DNA of 64,000 nucleotides from contig JANQBS010000019.1 of the NCBI GenBank assembly GCA_033085395.1, positions 124,001 through 188,000 of the forward strand, written 5' to 3'. Below are positions 1 through 10,607 of this stretch, in pieces. Position 1 is the stretch's first letter; every line of letters starts with the position of its first letter. The notes beneath the pieces are model-generated. The model made no database searches. It was not told the origin of the DNA and saw nothing but the letters and a program-made list of their open reading frames with translations. Both the position numbers and the translations under genes were made by a program. The stretch comes from Xanthoparmelia taractica. Taxonomy: Eukaryota; Ascomycota; Lecanoromycetes; Lecanorales; Parmeliaceae.

Positions 1-869
1 CCTCAAATTGGGAAGACATCTACGATGCTGTAAGAGAAATGCGAAAAGAGAGGCTAGCGCCAGTCGATACCATGGGCTGCGAGACGCTTGCCGAAGACCA
101 TTTGACGCCTCGCGTAAGCTTGTCTTGAGTTACATCGGGAATGCACGAGGGACTAACACTGGTCAAGGACAGACGCTTTCAAACCCTCATCGCTTTAATG
201 TTATCATCGCAGACAAAAGACACTACCAACGCGATCGCCATGCGCCGCCTGCAAACAGAGCTGCCATCCCCTGGACTAACACTCGAAAACATTCTCGAAG
301 TTGATCCTGTCAAGCTTAATGAATTAATCTACGTAGTCGGCTTTCACAACAACAAAACACGATACATCAAAGCGGCCGCGCTGATACTTCGAGACGACTA
401 CGCAAGCGACATACCCGACACTGTCGAAGGACTCATGGCTTTACCCGGCGTAGGGCCCAAGATGGCCTATCTTTGCTTGAGTGCTGCCTGGGGTCGAACT
501 GAAGGAATAGGAGTTGATGTTCATGTACATCGTATCACCAATCTTTGGGGCTGGCACAAGACCAAGGCTCCTGAGGAAACAAGGGCAGCTTTAGAGGCAT
601 GGTTGCCCAAAGAGAGGTGGCATGAGATCAATCATTTGCTGGTCGGTTTTGGGCAAACAACTTGCTTACCTGTAGGGAGAAGGTGCGGCGAGTGTACGCT
701 GAGTGAAAAGGGCCTATGTCCCTCGGCCGTAGTAGATAAGAAGAAGACTGTTAAGAAAGTGAAGACCGCTGTGGCAGTTAAGGGAGAGGGAAATGAAACA
801 GCTGATGAGAGGATTGAAGAGAGTGTGGTCATCAAGGAGGAGGATGTATTGGCTGAAGCGGTCAAATAA
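1..869 (+). CDS. NTH1: Endonuclease III homologue (DNA glycosylase/AP lyase), 5' truncated by window edge
   Basis: Base-excision-repair glycosylase that removes oxidised pyrimidines and nicks abasic sites, in nucleus and mitochondria. The visible model joins 3-113 and 168-869 across a 54-nt intron (GTAAGC donor, GACTAACAC branch point, CAAG acceptor), which restores the family motif [22 protein letters not shown] across the junction. About 270 residues are visible. The helix-hairpin-helix LPGVGPKMAY carries the catalytic lysine, VDVHVHR carries the catalytic aspartate, and four cysteines near the C-terminus (CLPVGRRC, CGEC, then one after seven residues) form the [4Fe-4S] cluster loop. A Lys/Glu-rich tail of about 45 residues follows. 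The start codon lies before position 1, so targeting signals cannot be judged. Confidence 0.95.
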
Positions 870-2998
870 ACGGTGCGCAATGACTTTAGCCCCTTTGTGG
901 CCTATCTTCACAGAAAGCAATCGCACAACTGTTGTCAGTTCGATACTATCGACCTCAAGGCAAAAGTTTCGGGAATCGCTCCGCATATTATCTTTGGATC
1001 TAGGCGTAGAACCCCCTCACCAGCACCGACAAAATGCATGGTCGACAGACAGCCTTGAATTCCCAGCTCTGAAGCCACAAGCACCCTAAGCGGGCAACCT
1101 AACGAGGGTCAACGAGGCAATGGGAAACAGTAGTTGCGAACATTCACTTGAGGTTCCAACGAGGATCTAACCCTCTACGTCGGTAAGTCTTGCCCCTCGA
1201 TTGATCATTGTGGAAGTCTTTGGCAGTATGAAATTCGCAGCTAGCTTCAATCAGAATTTTAAATAAAGAGACTGTTTCCGGTGCTGAGGGTTCTTCTAGC
1301 TTGCTTTCGCAGCACCATTCTTCTCCAGAGAAAGAACTCTGGATCCCTGATTCTGATCTTCAAGAACGAGAAATTCCCACCGAGGGTATAAGACTGGAAT
1401 GACTGGGACCTTCTTCGCGTTCCACTTGGTATAGTCGAGCATATGTTTAGGAATGGTGTGTTTCATATTTAGTCGCCTATCCTCGAGGCCGCCTCGAAGA
1501 ATTGTCCAGGGCTGTACCCACGCAAAGCGTGCTTAGAGGAAGGGTCTTATGTAGGAATAAGGGTGTTTCGAAACTCTTATGCATTAGGAGGGGATTCCCA
1601 ATGAGGGTTTCACCTACAAAAGATTGGAGCTCTTGGGACTGTCAAAATATGTGAAGCATCAATCTGCGACTTGTGATTGCGATGCCTCTCTAAGGTATGC
1701 ATGACTTTTGCTACGTTCTCTCCACGTACAAGCCCACCCAGAACCGGTCAGCTTAAAGCGGCAGCACCCGTAGAGCTTCGATCCCCACCCACAAATTTTC
1801 GCTCCGCCAAGAACACGGCGCTGCTTTAACGCTGCCACACCACTACTACCCACTACTGGCAAGTGATTGAACGTAGCAAACCAAGACCGTCGTAGCCATT
1901 CCGACGTCAAAATGCCGAATAGGACCAACGTAAGCTTGCACAATCACTCACTCTACTTTTATTAGCGCTAAGGTATAGGTAGGTTTCTCGTTTTACGGCT
2001 GCTCCTAAGGATCTATTTATGTAGTGTGGAGTAAGCACGTCGTACTGAATCAAAAATCTCTTATGCTCAGATCGAGGTTTCCGGTTGGAAGTAATATGGT
2101 TCAATGTGAGAAGGAAACAACTTCTTCGTAGATTCCTTCGTACTCATGGTTCTTCTGACATTGGATGCGGGGAGTGTTTTCGTTAGGCTGTGCTGGATGG
2201 GTGCGAATGTTCTCTGTGTGTATGTGTGTACCTATGGCGTTGGATTACCCTTTTTTTTTGGCAGCGGGATAGACGTACGTGGGTGTTTTTCAAAAACTTA
2301 AAGCAAAAAAGGGTGCAAGTGTTCCTTCGTCTGAGCGAGTACTATTCGTTTATATTGCTTGAAATGTGAAGAATATATGATTGAGTGAGCTTGGCACTGT
2401 CGATGAGGAAATGTGATAGGTGAGTACTGTAGTGTTTGGATGTCCGAGGGTTCAGCGATGCATGTCTTTCGGGAAACAGGAGATACTGCAGCGCTTGTTG
2501 GTCATCTGATACAGTACAATGGGCCGCACTAACGCACGCGCCATTCCTTTTTCTTTTCTTTCAATCTAGCATGGCCAGCTCTCTATTAGTCCTTGAAGTC
2601 ATCCAATCATCAAGATACTTTGGTCGAAAGAGGAGGGCATCTCTTTCAGCGGCGCTTGAAGAAAAATTACTCAGCGCAACGTTGCTACTAGCGGGGGGTG
2701 GCGAAATTCCGATGAATCAGTAGAGCTGAGTCACTCGGAGAATGGACTAGTCAGCTTGGGGGTCGTGGGTGATATGGCTTATACTGCCATATCTACCGTC
2801 TCACCAACACATCCCCCTTCCCTTCAGGAAAATATTGAGAAAATCACGTCATTTCCACAAGCGCTCTCCCAAAACATCACTTTGTCAACCACACATCATG
2901 TCACCTACACCAACCTCCCTCTCGAAATCTCAAAGCAGCTCCAGTCATCCAGCACATCAGCCTGCCTCGAAAATAGACAAGGGCAATCTGAATCTTCT
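870..2998. other. Gene-poor spacer
   Basis: About 2.1 kb between the NTH1 stop and the stop of the secreted-protein gene, so the flanking genes converge. Only short unrelated frames are present; no splice-joined model, tRNA or repeat array was recognised. It contains short T and GT runs (about 2205-2290). Confidence 0.5.
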
Positions 2999-3764
2999 CT
3001 ACTTCGGCGAGAAAGGAAGCTCGCTGTAGACAGTGTAGCTGACCGTGTCCATAACAGTAGCGGTGGTCACACCGCCAGCGCTAGTGGTATTAAAACTGAC
3101 GAATTGGCAGCCCTTGAAACCACTGGGTTTCGCCTCCACCATGTTCTGCATGAGGCCCCCGTTGGACACAAAAGAGAACTTCTGAGTGGCAACAATCTGG
3201 CCAGCAGGGTTGACGCAAGTCGCGGCCACAGTGCAAGACACAACAGGGTCAGCCTGTAATTGTTCCAAGCCAGTTGTGCAGCCAAAGTAAAAGGAGAAGA
3301 GGTCGAAAAAGACGACGGTGGTGTCCTGGTAGACGGTCGTCATCTCTGGGGGTCCTTGCTCCTCGGTGACGAGGTCGGTGGTGGCATAGGCAATGTCAAC
3401 GTTGGGAGATTGCGGGAGGACGCCCGCGCCGACGCCATTGAGAGCTGCGACGTTGCCGCTAGAGCCATTCCACAGTATGTCGAGGTAGATACCTACGGCT
3501 GAGGCGTCAACGACGGGCGTCAGGCCCGGCTCATTGTCGAACTAGGATGGTAGTCAGTTGACGTCTTTTGAATACCGGTGGTGTTAGGGCAAGAAGACTT
3601 ACTCTGGCGACTTGGGGAAGGGAGGAATAGCCCACGGTGGAAGTGGCAGTTTTGGCGGAGGTGCTAGTAGGCGTCACCGTCTTAGACAACAAGGTAGTTA
3701 CTGGATTGGCTGCGGCAAAGCTTGCCAGCGCAGGCAGGCACAGGAGTAGAGTGTGGTAGAGCAT
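2999..3764 (-). CDS. Small secreted protein, two exons
   Basis: Family not recognised. The model joins 3603-3764 and 2999-3541 (minus strand) across a 61-nt intron (GTAAGT donor, CCTAG acceptor), giving 234 residues. The N-terminus MLYHTLLLCLPALASFAAAN is a classical signal peptide with an Ala-rich cleavage region. A Ser/Thr-rich linker follows, then a compact domain with four cysteines (in FGCTT, SCTV, ATCV and GCQF), enough for two disulfides. There is no GPI-type C-terminal hydrophobic tail. The start at 3764 was chosen because it opens the signal peptide; an upstream in-frame ATG at 3836 would bury it. An extracellular protein is inferred; an effector or wall-associated role is only a possibility. 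Confidence 0.75.
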
Positions 3765-5160
3765 GATGTTGGATAAAGCTTGGATGAGGACGTTTTCGGA
3801 GGAGTCAGTTGTGGAAATAGAGGACAGTTGTTGCAAGAGTTGATGTTGCAGGATTGATTACCTTAATGCTCTGCGGAATTTTGAAATGAAGATAGGCATT
3901 GTTGGAAGGGCATTGCGTCTTTTTATAATGAATTTCCGCGAAGTTAGAGAGATGGCTATTCCACTCGCGATGCGGTCGTCATCATGAAAAGGAATGGCTG
4001 TGAAAGGCGATTTCAAGTCGAGGCCAGATGAAGCATTCGGGGTGCCCAATGATGGCCTCGACCTCATCTTCAATGGAGTGCCGTGAATTGTTCGATCGTC
4101 GGAGGAGGCTTGGTCTACATCTAAAAGGAGAAGTATCGGCCGTGCTTGTATGGAATGTTGGCATACTCAAACAATCGGACTTACATGCCGCAGAGAAAGA
4201 GCACAAAGGGAACCACCGAGTCCCCAAAAGATCGTGTGAGTGCCCCCACGGAGATTGGTAGTGGATTGATCTTCTCTTGAATAGTGTTGGCGTGGGCCTG
4301 CAGCCACCTCGGACATGCCATCATTATTGCCATGTACATGTATGCATACTCATAGTTAGCATCTAGCTAGGAGTAGCAAGACCGAGGACAAGATGGGCGC
4401 TTTGAAAATCGCTTGATAGAATAGTGGTTGCCGGAAATTATCGATAATAGCATTTGTGACGTTGTCGGTTAGGCTAAAAGCTCACTGCTTGTTTGATGAA
4501 AGTAAATCAGATGGCTTAACTCTTTAGGTAATAAAAGGGCCACCTTGGCGAGGTCAGTTCTCTACCCGAGCTTCTCCGACATTTCATCGATCCAAATTGT
4601 CTTGTCCCCTTTAAATCTACATTATTTGGGTTGTTGCAACCGCTTCTGCTCGGAGGCCCAGGAAGCACACTTATATCGAGCATGGGTTGAGCACTCCGGT
4701 ATGTCGCAAGTTGAAGATAAGATTAGCAATCGCAGTGCAACATCAACGCAATTCAACGGAGCACACCCTCTCCAGCCGCTTTGATGTTAGACCGAGATCG
4801 GGGTTCAGCGAGGGAGCGAGCCAGCTATGTGGCAGAGTGGAAAAGAGCGCGAGTGGGTGTTGAGGATTCTATCGTCGCGTTTTCTCATGTGCTTTCAGTG
4901 CCTATCGGGGTTCAAATCGGGACAGAGCGACACATGCTGGCCGGCAGGAATGTAGCCAAGCGAGTAGGACCGGCCAGGACCAACGGAGAGTCTTTGGGCA
5001 AAGGACGAATTTGCATCCGAATCTAGAGAAGAGGGGGGCTGTAACAAGAGACGAGTAAACAGGGTGAGGTTCGTGATGCAGCGACATTGTTGAAGGATAT
5101 TTCCAACAGCTTCGGGCTGGCTATATATCAGAGACAGCCACTAGTAAGTCGTAAAGGACG
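3765..5160. other. Spacer with no recognised gene
   Basis: 1.4 kb upstream of the secreted-protein gene. Several 60-80 codon frames exist on both strands, but none has recognisable motifs or plausible splice partners. Confidence 0.45.
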
Positions 5161-5687
5161 TCAAGATCTTCCAAACGCTCCAGAGCGTTTGTTGCCTTTG
5201 CTCTTCGTGAACGTTCTATCGCCTAGCCCGAAGCATTGCTGGATAACAGCCGGATCAGCCAGATCGAGGCCTATGATTTCAAGAAGTGACTTATCTTTGT
5301 AGTCGACGTAGGCATGCTTGGTCATGTAGGGGATCGATTCCCTGCGGCCTTCAGGTATTAGCCAATCATGACCTAGAACCAACACACACAGTTAGATCCT
5401 TCTTGATGACATTCAATCCACACCAGTTCTATGAACAGCCTCCTTTCCTACTTAGGAAATCCTTTGAAGCCAGCGCCCTATCTTATTGTACTGGGCTCAC
5501 CAGTCAAGCTTCCGCCGAAACCCTCAAATTCTTGCTGAGGATTTCGATTTGTAGTCTTCTGCCCCCCTGAGTTGTAACCTACGCTCCGTTTGTGGATGCC
5601 TTTCTCCACGTAGAGAAATATCTGCTCTTGGCGCTCTAGAGCGTTACTCTCCGTACTACACGCCGCGAATCCCTCCTCTTCACCCAT
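5161..5687 (-). CDS. Hypothetical small protein, doubtful two-exon gene
   Basis: Joining 5501-5687 to 5161-5372 over a 128-nt intron (GTGAGC donor, TCTAAC branch point, GTTCTAG acceptor) gives an uninterrupted 132-residue reading frame. Donor, branch point, acceptor and phase all agree, which is why it is listed. No family was recognised; the second half is acidic/hydrophobic (IIGLDLADPAVIQQCFGLGD). It begins only 55 bp after the stop of the DUF2306 gene on the same strand, so it could instead be 3' UTR or a decayed remnant. Confidence 0.3.
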
Positions 5688-5742
5688 TTTCTATTTCAAA
5701 TGATGGAGCAATCGATTTGAATCTGTCAGCAAGTCAAGCCAG

Positions 5743-6926
5743 CTACAGTGACAACTCTGCACAAGGTTCTCCTGCAGACTTTTCCTGCTTTCCTAAAGTC
5801 CTGTCAGACCCGGCTGATCTTGACCCCGGTTTGAGCGGCGGCTGCCACGGCTCAGCGTCTCCCCATCGATCGACGGTGAGACCGGAGCTGCCGGGATGAC
5901 TGAAGCCGGCCTCAAGCTGGCGCTGGTAGCTGACGGCGCGGAGTCTCTCGCTTTCGCGTGGCGTCAGTCGAAGGTAAATCTCCACGCCGACGGCGTGCAT
6001 GAAAAGCGCGAGCCAACCGGCCATGCCGAAGTTCAGACCAAGGGCAGTAGCGACCTGTGCTTTGCCGTTGAAATTCGCTTTGACCGCCACCCAACCGTCG
6101 GTGGTGCCATTGACGGCAACGCATTGCGGGAAGTTGGCCTCCAAGGTTTCTCGATTGTCTTGGAGGAAAGCAATTTCCGAGCAAGGCATGGCGCGGTAGT
6201 AGCCGCCATACGAGCTGATAAGAAGGGCACTGATGATCATGATAAGGCGCAGTGTGATGATGGAGCCGGCATAGAACCAAGTTCGCAGCATCCAGGCGCG
6301 GTGCTGCTCGATCTGAAGCCGCTTAATATTGTAGTATGCCAAGAAGGCGCTCAGAGTGGTAATTATAGCGAGCACGCCTACGAGTGTCTGGGTCTCCATC
6401 CCGCCGCCGAATGAGCGACGAGCTATCATCAGAGCGCCGGCGTTGGATAGCAAGAGGAGCAGTAGGATTACATAGCCATTGATGCGATGGAAAATTAGGA
6501 CTTTATGGCGGATGATTGGAACGAACTAGATCATGCGCCGTTAAACATAGGGCAGAACACATCGGTGCACGGAGCAAGAGAATACCTGGAAAACGAGCAA
6601 AAAACCAGCGGGAATTATTGTAGCGAGGTGAAGGGTGATGCCCACTCTCATATGGCCGTTGCGCAACCAGTACCATTCTCCAGGTGACGATCCTACCCTA
6701 AACTTGCCATCGATAGAGAGGTATTGCAGCCGGGCAAGGATGAAGCCAAATAGAGCCCCAGCGAAGATGAACCCTGAGAGTGCGATGATAAGCAAACCAG
6801 CGATCATGAAGCAAAGGTACCCTCACAAAGGACGAAGTTGTATCCCTTTTGGAAACCGATAGGACGATATATCTTTCGAGCACCCCGAACGAAGCCCCTG
6901 GATGACTTTTCAGCACCGGTTGCCAT
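5743..6926 (-). CDS. DUF2306 multi-pass membrane protein
   Basis: Integral membrane protein of the DUF2306 family, biochemical role unknown. Three exons (6827-6926, 6586-6773, 5743-6525) with introns of 53 and 60 nt give 356 residues. About seven hydrophobic segments are visible, among them FIFAGALFGFILARL, an Ala/Ile-rich helix after RVGITLHLATI, a six-leucine stretch after HRINGYVI, and FGMAGWLALFMHAVGV. Family-typical histidines occur at IRHKVLIFHRINGY and HAVGVE. The first intron splits a Trp codon. The C-terminal 60 residues are polar and probably cytosolic. A heme or metal role for the histidines would be speculation. Confidence 0.85.
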
Positions 6927-8298
6927 GATATCAACACGCGAGGAGAGAAAGTGCCACGGTGTGAAAGATTCTGGCCCGGACGTTGAAATTACTCAACCAG
7001 GTCTCTTGATTTGATGAAGAGGCTTCGAAAGATCGAGGAGGAAGAAGCATTTATGGAAAACTCACATGCGCAACCAGGGTGCTCAGACGTACCTAGCTTC
7101 TCCTCTATCTAGACTTTTCACTCATCCTCACGAGTACGACTTGGCAGCGGATTCGTAGTTTATGCGGCATTACGGCTTGCTCTTTCACCGTCCCCGGGTA
7201 AACGCCAAGTGACAGTGTCTTCTGCGTAAAATGATTTGTTCAAGAGAACGCAGGCCATACAGTACAGATTTTTTGCAACTTCAGACGACGGTTGGATTCA
7301 TAGAGTTTCGCCTGGAGTGACACGAATCCTTGTCGGCACAACCAAACATCTTGGCTCGCTGTTACATTCCCCCGAGGTCCCCGTTGAATTCGCAAGATAC
7401 ACTCGATCAATGCAAGATCAGCGCAGGAACCGCACTGCCAAGAAGACAGAAATTTGGCTCCCCGCCCCCAGAAGCCCTAGAACATTCAGGGCTTAAAATG
7501 ATACTTCGTATTCGTTATATCCATGGAAATGGGCGACTCAACCGGTATGATGATGCAACAATTGCAGCTGAATAAGAGGTTGCGCCTTAGCCACCACACG
7601 GGTGATAAAAGTCAACTGAACACTGATCCAACGGAGAGTAGGGCGATTCCCCCCAAAATTTTGGTTAGTGTTCAGTGACTTTTGTCACCCGCGTGGCCAC
7701 GCAGAAGGTTATGTGAGCTTGGGCTTGGGCTTCTATCTCTCGTGGATACGGAGAATGAGGACTAATTCTATCCTATTCGTGCATGGACCGCACTGTTCGC
7801 AAGCGCTGTCGCCGGAGGTGTGGGAGTTAAGAGAAGGGTAAGGGGGAAAGGGTACGGGGAAAGAGTCTACATCTCTCAGGTGAACAACGGGCTCGAAGGA
7901 TACTACGGAGTAATGAATTGCCACGTCACGATTGACATCTAGGTCATCAATATAAGATAAGTCCTCCAGGAAGATCCAAATCCGAAATCACTTCGTATTC
8001 AACGCCATGCGCATGTGCTTCGAGAGTGCGTGATTGGTAGCGTTTGCCGTGGTTTGGTCAATTTGCTCTTGCACTTCCCGACCTATCAGTGCTCATCCTC
8101 GCTTGCTGAGTTCCGTCTTCTGCTGCGCATTGCGATTTCGTGGCTTGTCCGGCTCCTTCCCGTCTCAGGTTGTCTTCTGCAAGCAATCCTCCAAGCCTAT
8201 TAAATAATAAAAGATTATCTTGATAGTTTTATGGTCAAGTCTACCTCTCAGCTATGTAGTTATGAAGCAATTACTGTACTTCACAATGCTTTCAGTGC
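6927..8298. other. Spacer carrying a foldback repeat
   Basis: 1.4 kb between the DUF2306 start and the NRPS relic. Apart from the inverted repeat at 7594-7697, only short unsupported frames were seen. Confidence 0.45.
7594..7697. repeat. Imperfect inverted repeat (MITE-like foldback)
   Basis: The left arm (7594-7631) reads CCACACGGGTGATAAAAGTC and continues AACTGAACACT. The reverse complement of the right arm (7662-7697) reads CCACGCGGGTGACAAAAGTC and continues ACTGAACACT. The arms differ by a few substitutions and single-base indels over about 36 bp. The roughly 30-nt spacer ends in the perfect palindrome CCAAAATTTTGG (7653-7664). There is no coding capacity, and no clear target-site duplication was identified. 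A non-autonomous DNA transposon remnant is the simplest reading. Confidence 0.6.
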
Positions 8299-9168
8299 TC
8301 AAAAGTCAAAATTGGCCTTCAAATCAGCCGGGTTCAAGGTGGGATCCTGAACAATGGTGTCGAAGACAAGCTCAAGGCAATCAAGGAATTTTAATGCCCT
8401 TTCCCTGGTCAGAACATTTTCATCGAATCTTGTTTTGATGCCGACAGAAGAGGATGTGAGCCAGCACTCCAGACACAGGCTACACAGACCAGGAGCATTA
8501 CCGTATTCTGTGGTGGCTTGTTGAAACATACCAGGGAAAGCATCCGTTGCCTCGGTCTGAATGATTAGGACTGTCTGGTAGTCACAGGCAGCCCTGGCCT
8601 CTGCGTTCACGCCACGGAGAAGCTCTTTATCAACACCATCAAATTCAATCCTCTCAGAAGTCTCTCTTTGGATGCGCTCTAGATCCGAACGCAAGGAGCC
8701 GTGCATATCTAGGCGAACGCAAATCGGCAGGAGTGATGCTGTCGGTACGGCCATATCAGAAATTCCAGGGATCGGTGCTGCACGTCGTGCTGCCATGTCC
8801 CCATACACAACCTTATCGACACCGAGATTCCGGGCAAAAGTAATCGCGAGTGCAAGGCGCAGTCTGTTGCTGGGTGTGAACTCGTCTCGGGATGGGAAAT
8901 GCAGCTCTCGCTGGAATTGCGCTGTTTCAAGAGGCATGTATTCCGGAGAAGGCACGAGGGGAAAGTGCTTGCCTTCGAATCCAGCGAAAGAGCTGCTCCA
9001 AAATTTCGTGTTTTGCTCATTCAGCTTTGAAGACCACTGCACAAATGGGCTAAATGACAGACATGGGAGAGCCTGCCCGTGATAGGCGCGCTCCAAATCT
9101 CTGAACACCAAAGGGAAGGAATAGCCGTCGAGTAAGAGATGATGCATTGACATCACGAAGATGTTTTC
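8299..9168 (-). pseudogene. NRPS condensation-domain C-terminal fragment
   Basis: An open frame of about 290 codons matching the second half of a nonribosomal peptide synthetase condensation domain. It opens with the C3-type active-site motif HHLLLDGYS, followed by regions resembling later C motifs (GDMAARRAAPIPGI; DYQTVLIIQTEA) and the terminal helix (FLDCLELVFDTIVQDP). It ends in a stop 14 residues later, which looks like the natural end of a megasynthetase whose last domain is condensation. Everything upstream (first half of C, adenylation, carrier) is missing: the sequence switches abruptly to GMP synthase near 9165-9185, in another frame. It has no start codon of its own before the active-site motif, so it is annotated as a relic. 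Confidence 0.8.
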
Positions 9169-9931
9169 CGTACTCGCGCTGCTCTCCTGCCACCACAGCT
9201 ACCACATCTTTTGAAAAATGCCAGGCAATGGCTTGGAGACCGTAGCAGATGCCTGTTATATTTCTCTAGGTCAGCGCTATCCTTTTGGGGGGAGTACGGG
9301 AGCACCTAGACATTGTTTCGGTGCTCCCAACCTGCTTGGACAAAGAAAATTGGGTTGTGGAAGTCTTACCTAGGATTGGTACCTTGAGTTCGAAGACCGC
9401 TGGGTCGGTGCCGGGGGCATCCGACTCATAAACACTGTACGGTCCGCCAGATAGTATGATTCCTATTGCTAAGCTTGGGTAAATCCAAAATATAGAGAGC
9501 CTTACCTACCTTTCGGTTTCCAGGACAGATCGAGAATCTTGGCTGTGCTACGCATAGTCGGAGTCAACATTGCTCCTGCAAAACAGATAATGGAAATTAT
9601 CCAATAGGTCTCAGGCGCAAAAATGTCTCTGTAAGGAATCTTACAGTCCAACTCTTGGTTTCTCAAAGAAAAGAATCGTACGGACCAAGGTAAGAGCTCT
9701 AAGTATACGTTCAGCTCCCTCAGTAGTCGAGTGATCAAATGAGAGTATCTGAAACTGGGTTATTGACTATTTTGATTGTGTTCTGAAAGGTGATGAACAT
9801 ACTGGCTCCCAAAGTCGACTGCAAGTCTCCAGAGTTAGTACACATTTGGAGGAATCATTATACAAGGGCGAATGATACGTACGGACAAGAATCGTATCGA
9901 ATGTATTGGCAGACGGTGGTTCAGTTGCCAT
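9165..9931 (-). pseudogene. gua1 (fragment): GMP synthase 5' fragment (glutaminase domain N-terminus) with all introns
   Basis: GMP synthase aminates XMP to GMP; only its amidotransferase N-terminus is present. Exons 9883-9931, 9803-9818, 9686-9748, 9510-9547, 9370-9462 and from 9252 splice, every phase fitting, to FDTILVLDFGSQYSHLITR, LNVYLELLPCTAKILDLSW, KPKGIILSGGPYSVYESDAP, VPILGICYGLQAIAWHF and GEQREYG. The catalytic Cys (GICYG) is present, but the His/Glu of the triad, the ATP pyrophosphatase domain and the dimerisation domain are absent. After about 9165 the sequence is NRPS in a different frame; the GMPS frame stops at 9020-9022, predicting a 163-residue product. Intact introns point to copying or rearrangement of genomic DNA, not of mRNA. 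Confidence 0.85.
9298..9328. repeat. Perfect 9-bp stem with 13-nt loop inside GMPS relic intron 5
   Basis: GGGAGCACC at 9298-9306 pairs with GGTGCTCCC at 9320-9328. It lies in the 117-nt intron between the VPILG and GICYG exons. A chance hairpin or a small insertion footprint are both possible. Confidence 0.5.
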
Positions 9932-10349
9932 GGCTTATAGCTTAGACGATTTTGGAAAAGGGCAAGATTCAAAGTGTGATTTTTTCGAGAATATTTGACA
10001 AATTCGAGGGCCTAAAATCTTGTCGACTGTGGAGTTATTGGGACAAGCAATAGAATTCATGTCGCTATGGCCGTGAGATTGGATTGTATGAAAGAGCACA
10101 TGCAGATAAAAGAAGGATGGACTGGAGATACGTACATCTCTTACAAAATGTACTCGGTATAAGTATGCTCTTCGATCGCTCGCTAATTCTCTCACCTCGC
10201 ACAAATTATGCACAAAATATGCACAAATTGACTTCTGCAGAACATTAGGCGGGAGCTCCCGTGCACTAATTCTTCCCCACACTCAATCAGCTACCTACCA
10301 GCCCTTATTCAACACAACATCACTGACTGATATGGGTACACGGGCTGTT

Positions 10350-10607
10350 CTACATGCACACCGTCAGCCACACAGGCACTCTATGGCCGTGGTTAATGAA
10401 GTAACCAACTAGCTGCGAAGCAGATATCAGGATCGCTCCCGTCACGAAGACTAGCACCGCGGCCCACCAACGGCTCTCAACTCCTTGCAAGATTTCCTCC
10501 TCCAATCTGCTCCGTTTAATAATATTAACAACGGATCTAAGAATTATCAGAGCTAGTATATCGTGAGAGTCGCCGGGTTGTGGAAGGATGAGTGTTAGGT
10601 AGAAGTA
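10350..10607 (-). other. Possible coding relic with one transmembrane helix
   Basis: An 86-codon frame without an initiating Met ends at a stop (10350-10352). Its composition looks coding: a charged stretch with RLEEEILQGVESRWW, then a helix (AAVLVFVTGAILISASQLVG), then a short polar tail. It resembles the C-terminus of a fungal membrane protein, but no upstream exon was found. It could be a decayed gene or chance. Confidence 0.25.

Noticed and set aside
8299..9931. GMP synthase copy as a self-resistance gene of a biosynthetic cluster
   Set aside because: The copy is truncated after the first third, and no intact biosynthetic enzymes lie nearby.
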